Both the position numbers and the translations under genes were made by a program. This document shows, piece by piece, positions 48,276-57,353 of a stretch of DNA of 60,000 nt. The notes under the pieces were generated by a model. It was given only the letters and a program-made list of their open reading frames with translations, was not told where the DNA came from and did no database searches. The DNA is from Takakia lepidozioides. Taxonomy: Eukaryota > Streptophyta > Takakiopsida > Takakiales > Takakiaceae. Numbering within the stretch: the stretch's first letter is position 1; each line of letters opens with the position of its first letter. Location of the stretch: the NCBI GenBank assembly GCA_030704615.1, contig CM060734.1, positions 47,944,042 through 48,004,041 of the forward strand. The letters are read 5' to 3'.

Positions 48276-49700
48276 TGGTGGTGCTCCAAACCCGGGGGCA
48301 ATGTTCCCATGCGTTCCCAAGAGTTCCCAAGTGTTCCCAAGCTAAGGTTTGCGCCGCTTTGCTTCTGTGATTGCTGCCAACGAGCTATGGCTTTTATAGA
48401 GTAACCAGAGGTACTTGTTCTTGACTTCTTGAGCATCGATGGATCACCAAGAGTGCCCCCAATTCCTTGAGCAAGCTATTTGCCACACAATAAACTCTCT
48501 TTCTCCATCGAACTCATTGAGGCAAGCATAGAACAAGCTATTGAGCTTTCTATGGCAGATCCTCTTCTAACCATTGTATGCACTCATAGTGCTCCCTTCC
48601 ATGGCCATAGTGCACCCCTTAGAACTCATATTCCAGCTCTGCACTTGCCATTTCCATAGACATGCTCTTCCCAAGCCTGAGATTGAAACCCCAACTCAAA
48701 GCATGCTCTACAAATATATTATCTTATACCAAAGAGAAATCAGATCCTTCTCTTCATTCCTAGCTCTCCTAAGTTTGAAGTTGACGGCCCTCACAAACTG
48801 AAACCATGCTCCACACATTCACCGCTTGCTTCATGAACACCCAAGCTCTTCTTGAACTCCTCAAACCCTACAACACTTGGAGAACAAGAGCTTTATTCAC
48901 AAGCTCTCTAACTTTGCAATGGGGCTCTCCTTGAAGACCTCCACTTGCACATAAACACCACAATGTTTTCCTTTTGCAAACCCTAAAACACCTTGTAACA
49001 TAAGAGCTATCTACCAAGCTCTCCTCTACACAAGTGCTAGGTGAACCCAGTCTATCACATTATATAAGTCAAGCCAATGGCACCTTTGCTAAAGGACTTC
49101 ACCATACAGACCTCACACATTCTCCATCTCAAGTACTAGAACTATGACGGCGAGAGAGGTCTCGGAAGGCTTGACTAGAAGAAGACGAGCCTGCCTACGT
49201 CCCACGTGGAGATAACCTCTCCACGTCCCAAGTGAGGTTCGTCACCTCATTTGGCACATAGAACCAAATGAAGTCCCAATGCCCACAAAATATAAATATA
49301 AATGTATAAACTCCTAATTAGCTAGAAATAACTATTTCTAACTAATCACAAACAAAACCATGACATATTGGCTCTCTTGGAGAGAGAAACTTTGCATCAT
49401 GTTCAAGTTAATGGAGAAAATGTGGTCAAAGGACCGTACACCCGGGTCAAGGCTTCAATTGGGGTGTTGTGCTGAGTCATGCCCCTTACTCTCACCTTCC
49501 TCTTATGTTTTGCCAAAGCAAGAGAGCCCATCGCCGTTTTAGGCTTGTTTCATAACTTCTGTTTCCGGTTTTACAAAACCTTAGAATCAAAAAACCCCTA
49601 GGGGTGATTCAAGTAGAGGGCACTTGGGGCTGCCCATAGAACCTAACGCTTATTAGAAGAGAAATGCAAGAGTAATTCTCAAGACGGCTCAAGGTTGGAG
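48276..49700. other. Probable LTR/leader-derived DNA of the gypsy family
   Basis: 48290-48520 (GCGTTCCCAAGAGTTCCCAA, ACGAGCTATGGCTTTTATAG, CACAATAAACTCTCTTTCTCC) matches 44240-44460 at moderate identity, so it is homologous element flank. I recognise no coding sequence to 49700. Confidence 0.45.
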
Positions 49701-52270
49701 ATTAGTTTTAGAGTAGAGCAGGAATAGGGTATTATAGTTGCACATCATGGTCGCCACATCATCGTTGTCATTATTAAGCTGCCCAAGAAAATGATTTTTG
49801 AAAATCGTCATCATTACCATTACTTCACCACGTCATCGTCATTTTTTAGGTGTTAGGCAAGGATGTATGCATGATTTGTGCAGAGGCATGGGTAGCTGAA
49901 GGAACAAGGAGCTTAATACCTCAATAGAGACGAACGGTGAGCAAATGAGCGGGTGAGCAGACCGAATTTTTGGAGAGCATAAAATCATTTGAATGTTTAT
50001 TATATTATAAGATACCAAATTCCATTCACATAACTACTGAAGTCTCTACTAGATTAGTACATTATGGGACAAACACATTCCATGATTAGCAAAATAAAAA
50101 ACTGTCGAGTGACAAATTAACCATAATGACGACCATTAGTAAATTGTCTACTGGCCATCTTAACTTGAAGGCCTAATCACACGAGCATAAAATATCAAAT
50201 CAAATGGCACCAACATCCTATTATGGGCTTTATGGTGGGTGTATCTATAGATATTGAAAGGGCACAACCTATGTTTTTTTGCACCTTTTAGCAATCATGG
50301 GAATGACAAACAAATATTTGGTATGTTTGAAGTTGACCATTGTTTTGTACATGATAAGCTTCAAATCAACCTTTGCTAAATTATAAAGATATGCTTGCGA
50401 AATTTCCAATCTCATTTGGGGCAATAGATGAACAGCGTACTTCGGGGGAAGTCACTTTTATTTTTTTTCCAAACGATGTGCAAAAACTATAGGGTAACTT
50501 ACATATATTCTTTGAAAGTAAAATTTAAAATTTTTAGAAATAAAATTGGGTGTCCTTATTTTGTGGATACAACATTTAAATAAAAACACGATTATGAATA
50601 TATGCTTCAATTATATGTTAATTCTAAGAACTACACATAGGGGTGCTACAATGCGAGGGACATGTATAGTTCATTCTATGGTATATTTGTATTGGGACTT
50701 CATAAACGACTGGTTGGACATGGATGACGGGACTTCGACTCAGCTTGGGTGAGGGGACTTGGTTTACGGAGGATACGTTTTGGTTTAGGGTTACCGATAG
50801 TAAATGGATAGACATAGAGTCGATTATCAATTCAATAACTATGACATATGACAGAGTTCAGAATGTTTACACCATTCTCCTCTTTAGAATAAAGAGGAGC
50901 CAATAAAACATTATATAATATATTTTTAAACCTACGAGCATAACAAAACAACATGGGTTGGAACTTTATGTAGATGTTTTCGAAGCAAGGGAACCCAACT
51001 CCGCATGTAAGAGGGATTGAGGGGGGATTATCCTTCTATGAACAACATGAAAGCAAAAAGGGGATGTTCTTATTGGGAGACTGCCGCATGTTTTGTATAT
51101 TACAACCAAACATTACATTACTCAATACTTTCCTTTGTCGCTCCATCTTGTATAACGGGGTAGCCATCAATGTCAAAAATCGCTAAGCCCCTGTTCTCCC
51201 TTTCTTGGTCTCACCTCCTCTCTTTTGCTGAAAACTACATCCATGATGTGCCTTCTCTAGGTAAGACCTCTCTTGTGTAACATCTTTGTTATTGAACAAC
51301 TTATGAAACGAACGAGTTTTCAAGTTTAAAATGAATGAAAGTATATTCCACCATTCAGAAAGAGGAGCGCGACTACCCGCTTGTTTAGGTGCCCATTAAA
51401 TGACCCATGATTTGATGTATTTATGATTAGTGTGTATTGACTTGGAAACATTACAACATGGATGTCTTTACTTCTGATATTTGGAGTAGCAGTAATGGCT
51501 TATTACTCAATTTAGCTCTCACATGTAGATGACATCACTGATTGAGCACAATATAAGTTTGATGCCGAAATTTCTTCCAACAAATCAAGAGTGGGATCAA
51601 GGGCAGTTCTCCATAATACGGTTAAGAGCTATCCCGATTCACCTAAATGTATAGTAAGGAAATTCCAATAACAAATTGAATTCAGAACTAGATTATGGGA
51701 GGTATTAGTGGGGTTGAACATGGCCAGTCCTTTTTTTGTCCTTAATTTTCATCTTTTGTTTTGTACACATTTAATCATATAATTGAAACTATGTCAGCTA
51801 AATCATGAAAGGTGATTGAATTGGAGGTAAGCTAGAAAAGACTTCATTATGCATATATTATTATGTTTTGTTATACTAATGTAAGCCGAATCATACAGAA
51901 AATCACCGTGTTTGTCAATAATTTTGAAGTGGATTGACGCTTCAAAAAACCATTCATTGGAACGATACATTTGTTCTATTGTCAATTTATTTTATTTTTT
52001 ATTTTTTTCTTAAATAAAGAGGGGCATATAACATGTAGTTTTTATGATCATTATCGTTCTAGAGTAGTTTGTCTGTTTTATGCCAATTTCTAGACCATAT
52101 GTTGATTTGAAGGGATATTTGACAATCATTATTTAAACATTAAATTTGTTGAATTTTTGTGAATTTGCCAGTGGCCGATAGCTAATAAAGGAGAGACAAT
52201 AGGAATAATGTAAGAACTTAATGGACGCGTGCGATCTGACAGTATTGCGATGTTGCAGAAGGCGAGGTTA
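49701..52270. other. AT-rich intergenic DNA, nothing recognised
   Basis: Only short unsupported open frames, A/T runs and a few CATCATCGTCATTA-type trinucleotide stretches (49750-49850). Confidence 0.35.
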
Positions 52271-52279
52271 TGGGTTTTT

Positions 52280-52520
52280 GAGGCTCTTGTAGTATAACCC
52301 GTGTAACCCTATGTAACCCATGTCTCTCATGTAACCCTAGTTAGTCCATTTTATACTTAGCCAAATTTGGACTTAGTCAAATTTCGAGACCAAGTGTGAG
52401 CTACACCAAGTGGAGTTACACTCCATTCTGTGTAACCCCGAGCGGAGTTACACACCTCGTCGTGTGGGGTTACACACCTCATCGTGTAACCCAGTGTAAC
52501 CCCGAGTGGAGTTTACACTC
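52280..52520. repeat. GTGTAACCC/GGAGTTACAC short-repeat cluster
   Basis: GTGTAACCC or ATGTAACCC occurs at least seven times. In the right half it alternates with its partly complementary phrase GGAGTTACAC (52410-52515), so the cluster can form hairpins. Confidence 0.65.
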
Positions 52521-52893
52521 CTTCAATTCCATGTCACTCTCAAGAGAGGGTGGGGAAGATTTGACATGCCGGAAATCGGCGTACCATCCTGTCAGAGGTT
52601 GCACGTGTGAACTATGTTCTTACATTATTCCTATTATCTTCTGCAAATAATTATATTCCCAACTAATGATGTTGTACAAATGGTCATCCGAATATCTTTA
52701 AAAACAAAAACAAAAAAAAACTTTGTCATGTAACACCCATGACACTTGATGTTAATACATACTCATGTTCAATGTCATGTGTACTGCAAGAAATGTTAGG
52801 GCTTTGGTCCTTGTCGTGGACCTTGAAAACAGAACAAAAAGCTGTGCAATGGTCTTTCCAATGCTTGTGAAGACCTCTCAATTTAAAGAAGAG

Positions 52894-53151
52894 ACCACCA
52901 GTCCGTAGCTCAGTTGGATAGAGCACTTGGATAGAGCACTGAGTGCCACCTAGGTGATTTTGGGTTCATATCCTGCTACCTTGTTGGGTATGGTATAATG
53001 TTCTCCCCCTTCACTTGGGCGGTGTCCCTATAGCCTTGTGCTTGGCGCCTCATGGTGAAAGAGGTTATTTTCTCCTCTCACTATAATTAAGGGGCCTGAT
53101 TGTGAGCGGGTACTCACTCCCGGGTATTTCCCTTATTAAAAAAAAAACACA
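52894..53151 (+). mobile_element. tRNA-derived SINE, full length
   Basis: The head GTCCGTAGCTCAGTTGGATA has a Pol III A box (TAGCTCAGTTGG, 52906-52917) and a B box (GGTTCATATCC, 52963-52973). It is followed by an unrelated body and an A-rich 3' end (A-run, 53138-53147). The 9-bp target duplication AAAGAAGAG flanks it (52885-52893 and 53152-53160). The head contains a tandem duplication of about 14 bp (TTGGATAGAGCACT) between the boxes. SINEs are copied by LINE machinery in trans. Confidence 0.88.
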
Positions 53152-53929
53152 AAAGAAGAGGCTGAATCTGTGAATGATTCTGTTTACATGGATTAGGATT
53201 CGTCTCAGAGTAGAAGGATGAGGTTTCTTACTGCACTCATGCTATATCCTCTACATGGAAACAAATTAACGAATGAATGAAACTTGACAATAAAGTTATT
53301 CGTAAAGTGCCAAAAACTGGGGACGAGTACCCCAGTTTGGCCAAAAGTGGGGACGAGTTAAGAAACTGGGGACCAAACTCATAGAAAGGAAAAAAACACG
53401 GGATGAAACTAGTTTGAGCACCAAAACTGGTGGTCAAACTAGTTTCATACCAGTGTTGTGCGGGTTGTGCTTTTTTAAGGAACCCCCCGGGTCCGGGGGT
53501 ACGGGTATTTTTTTGGAGCCTAGTCCGGGTCTGGATCTGGGTTTTTGAAATTTGGAAAATCCGGGTCCGGGTTCGGGTCCGGGTTTCTCAACATGGACTC
53601 GGGTCAGGGTCCGGGTAGTTGTTGGAAAATATTAGGTGGTTCACGGGTTCGGATCCGGGTCCTAGTTAATTTATTAAATAAATTAGAAAAATAAAATTAA
53701 TTAGGGATAAATATTTTTTGGGCTGAAATAAAATTGAATCTTAACAATGAATTTTATTTCAGGACACATTCCTTCAAAAAATACCATGAATATGTATTGC
53801 TCATTTAACATAAGAATTAAAATAGAAATTGAGTTCCATTCTTCAATATCAATTCCGACACATGTTAAAAATAGTAATATGTTACCTCTGTAAAGATATA
53901 ATATAGATTGCTGCTGCTTCACTCTCAAA

Positions 53930-54595
53930 TGGGTGAAAAAGTGGCAACACATCCCAAATGCGGGAATCCAGTGGAAGCTTATCTGGAAGGATATTTGGAG
54001 GAAAGACAGAGCCTCCAAGATCTCATCTTTTTTGTGGAAAATTGCTAACAGGATCCTGCCTGTGGCAACACAATCATTTGATGGTAACCCAGTCTGTCTA
54101 CTATGCCCTGCTAATGTTGAGGAATCCATTGAGCATTGTCTTACAGCTTGCCCGCTGGCAGCAAACGTGTGGAGACTGGTGGTTGCTTTCTACTCTAATT
54201 GGAGATCTGTTTCTTTTCAGTCCCCTTTGCTGTTGCTTTTGAACTAGGCCCAAGGTAATCTTTGAGAATCATGCCCGGTCTGGTCTTGCTTGCGGGTTCA
54301 TACATTGTGGGCTCTATGGAAGTCCAGATGCTCTTTTTTGTTTGAGGGGCGCTACCCCAACATCAGATTGTTGCGTCATAAGATATTTGCGGATCTGATG
54401 ACTGAGGGATACAAGGCGTGGGGGTCTTTGCTTGCAGCATGTAACAGATGGAGCGAGAGGAGGTGGCAAGAGCTCTTCGCTTCCTTTGATCTCTCCTGGG
54501 GGAAGGATCATATCCTCTGCACCAGGGTTTCAGAATCATCCATTACCTGGAACTACGTCCTCCCCGATCAATGGCAAATTCCCGTTGGGCTCTGA
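53930..54595 (+). pseudogene. LINE ORF2 C-terminal fragment (zf-RVT zinc-binding domain)
   Basis: IQWKLIWKDIWRKDRASKIS and FLWKIANRILPVATQSF are followed by CLLCPANVEESIEHCLTACPLAANVW, the zf-RVT pattern found downstream of plant non-LTR reverse transcriptases (Cx2C...Hx4C). After a stop near 54247 the same kind of protein continues with ALWKSRCSFLFEGRYPN and IFADLMTEGYKAWGS to 54595. The RT and endonuclease domains are missing, so this is a 5'-truncated dead copy lying inside the hAT-like element. Confidence 0.8.
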
Positions 54596-55019
54596 AGATG
54601 CGAAAATCAACTGGAGGCACTGCAAGCTCAGGATTCCAAGAGCTAAGACGTCTTTGGACTTCATTGCGGATGCCTGCTAAAAGCTCCCATCCTTGCCAGA
54701 TGTTCCAGTGTTCTCATAAATGCGCCTATAATTTTGTGTTTGGGGTTTTGTTTACTGGTGGGACAGGCCCCTTATCTCAGGTTTCTTACAGCTCCTCTAC
54801 TTTGGTGCCCTCATTTCTGGGACTCCAGTAGTGGTCTCACCAGTCGTGGTTCTTTCATTGGTGGTGTTTGAAGATCCTTGGGCTGGATTGCCAGTTTTTG
54901 CTAAAGCAAGGCTCTCTGTGCAAGCTTCCGCATTCTGCCAGTTCCCTTTTTGGTCTTATCCAGCACTCAGTACCCTGTCTGGGCTCTGTTTGATTCCTTT
55001 GTCCTTCTAGAGCTTTAGC

Positions 55020-55840
55020 TTCGGCGCTGCGTCGCCTGTCTTACGCGAAAGTGGAATGGCTTATTGTCGTTGCCGACCACGACTATTTCAATGGCATGTA
55101 TATTGTGAAATAGGAGTGGGGACAGTTTTTCTTCCGTAGTCGGCACCGACTTCATCCAGTTTAAATAAATTCCGATGACGGATAGTTGTTGGCGACTATT
55201 ACAGTAAATGTTGAAATTGGCCAACACATCGGCCAATGTCGCTGCGGATGTTCATTTCACGTAGTTCATTTTCGTTAATTGGCTTGCAAACGGGAAAGTC
55301 ATTGGCGACAATTGGTTATATCGTCAACCTCTTTCCAAATTTGCACTGTAGTCGCTGCCGACTTCTTTACGTACGCACAATTTTTCCTTAACACTTTCTT
55401 TTTTGCATTTAATGTGCTTGTAGTTGGCACCGACCTTCAATTTTCCCTCTATATGTTAGTCTCTGGGATGTTCCCCTTGTCTCATGCCTTCACGCCCATC
55501 AGTTTATTTTTTCCTCTTGTATCTTCTTTTCCTATTAATATATCTCTAGGGAGATACCCCTGTTCTTTTTATATATGTATATATATATATATGCCTCAAA
55601 GATCATTATAGTATGGATATGTGGGAGCCAACCTCATAATAATAATACATGACGCCTCCTTCGGGAAATTATGATGTCACTGGACCCCACAAGGCACAAC
55701 TTTGTGACACCAATCCGTGGATTGAACCCACAACCACTTTATGTGGCTACAACTTGGTGGGGTGGCAGGCTGCTGCAGTGGCCTATTGCTCGACACATTG
55801 CAGAACCTACCACATATAAGGTGGACCTTGTATGCCCCTC
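55020..55840. other. Interior of hAT-like element with GTCGNTGCCGAC motifs
   Basis: Short related motifs (GTCGTTGCCGACCACG, AGTCGGCACCGAC, GTCGCTGCCGAC, GTTGGCACCGACC) recur over 55050-55440. No coding sequence. A TATATATA run sits at about 55570-55590. Confidence 0.4.
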
Positions 55841-56070
55841 CTGAAATTAAGACCCGGGCCCTGACCCGCTACCCTTGCCGGCGGGTAGCAGGTTCTGGAC
55901 CGAGCAGCCGGGTCTGGGTTCAGTACTGAGTTCATTTTAGAAATGAAACAAGGTCAGGGTCCGGGTTTTTGGGGATAGCACAAGGTCCGGGTGCGGGTGC
56001 GGGTAACCCGGATCCTAACCCCCCGGGTACTCAGGGTCAAAACCCGGACCCGCACAACAATGTTGCATAC

Positions 56071-56941
56071 CGAGTTTGGGTTTTGCCGAGTTGTACGCGA
56101 GCGACCTGCGAGCAGGATGCTGCGAGATCATGTCAAGGAGTACCTAGTTTGGCAAACTGGTGCCCGATTTTGCTGACTTTACGTTTGCACTCAAAGTGGG
56201 GATGAAACACGAGTTAGAGGTCCAAACTGGGCCCCAAACTGGGCATGACTTTAAGGATAACTTTAATGTACACATGGGCCCACAGAGTGAGAGAGAGCCA
56301 GAATTGAAAACAGTTGATAACTCCACCAGGCTATCGCAATGTGTCCAACATTCCCACAAGTCTTGAATGCAAGTATTTCACTTTCAAGCAGTCTTTCAAG
56401 TCAACAGTTCCCAGTCATGTCTAGGAAAGTGTGAAAAATACTAGAGCACTACTGCTCGGGATGATAGTAACTTGTCACAACATGCTTCGGGCATTCGTTA
56501 TCCAGATTGACACTAGCTCATTGCCTCGAATGTGAGTTGAAGTTGAACTGTGAGGGCTAACAATGGAGGACAGTACAAAGATGTGAAAGCAAGATGAAAT
56601 TCTAACACTGGCTTTATTGCTGATAAACAGTAGAGAACAAGAAGGGAAGAGATGGAATGTGAAAGCAGCAAGTTGGGCTTTCATGTGTGTTTTTTCGTAG
56701 TACTAGACGTCTTATGGGTTGTGTTGAGCATCCTATGCGTAAGCATCCATGGATTAGAGATCCATCTGTGTCCTTAAGGATGGTCACAGCCCCTAAGGGA
56801 TGCGCCTCGCGGATTTCCGGCTTCCCAAGCAGACCACAATTCTTGTCTGTTGATCTTGTGTAGAGTTACTGTTGCAACAACTAGATGCAGATTCGGAGAA
56901 GAGATCCACAGCTGGGATCGGCGGTGAGTTCGTACCTCGGA
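56071..56941. promoter_or_regulatory. Upstream region of the Cpn10-PPR locus
   Basis: No coding sequence recognised. Presumably contains the promoter inherited from the co-chaperonin gene. An alternative in-frame ATG lies at 56885. Confidence 0.3.
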
Positions 56942-57353
56942 ATGGCGTCCTTCGAGGGACTGAGGGCGACATCTGCCGGGGTGCAAGTCGGAAGTTTGCA
57001 GGCATTCTTCCCTTCTTTGCCAAGGTGGTGCCTTGGCCTAAGGGCTGCAACAGCGAATTTCACAGCTCTGAAGCCCTTGGGTGATCGTGTCCTTGTCATC
57101 ATCCAGACAGTTGGAGAGAAGACTATCGGCGGCAATCTTCGCACTGCTCAGACTAAGCCGCGAGGTTTGTTTGTGTGTGCGATCGATTTTCCTGCTGTAG
57201 AATTCTGTATTGGAGTTTGTGGATGTGCGAAATAGCAGCCTACATTGGTGAAATGAAGGTTCCTTTAAAGCATCGGCGGCGTTTGAGATGTTCCGAAGTG
57301 GTGGCTGTGGGTGAGGGCAAGACCATTGGCGAGAAAAACCTCGAGCTTTCCAA
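56942..57353 (+). CDS. Chloroplast Cpn10/CPN20-type co-chaperonin 5' part (transit peptide + half Cpn10 domain)
   Basis: Exon 1 (56942-57164) begins MASFEGLRATSAGVQVGSLQ, a Ser/Ala/Arg-rich, plausible chloroplast transit peptide. It then has TALKPLGDRVLVIIQTVGEK and TIGGNLRTAQTKPR, the N-terminal half of a Cpn10 fold. The donor GAG|GTTTGT is followed by an acceptor CCGAAG|TGG at 57298/57299. Exon 2 starts VVAVGEGKTIGEKNLELS, the next Cpn10 strand, and at about 57350 passes without a stop into PPR sequence. The C-terminal half of Cpn10 is missing. In chloroplasts Cpn20/Cpn10 caps the Cpn60 chaperonin. With the rest gone, this piece can only serve as a targeting/leader module for the PPR part. 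The Met at 56942 is preferred because the transit peptide starts there; 56885 is also possible. Confidence 0.75.

Larger units (their letters stand above)
53451..56062. mobile_element. hAT-like non-autonomous DNA transposon (2.6 kb)
   Basis: Left end CAGTGTTGTGCGGGT and right end, read inverted, CATTGTTGTGCGGGT: 14 of 15 bases match. The 8-bp flanks TTTCATAC (53443-53450) and TTGCATAC (56063-56070) match at 7 of 8, fitting hAT target duplications. Both subterminal regions are packed with CCGGGT/CGGGTCCGGGT motifs (53480-53670 and 55850-56050). No transposase is visible; the interior holds a LINE fragment and non-coding DNA. Confidence 0.75.
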
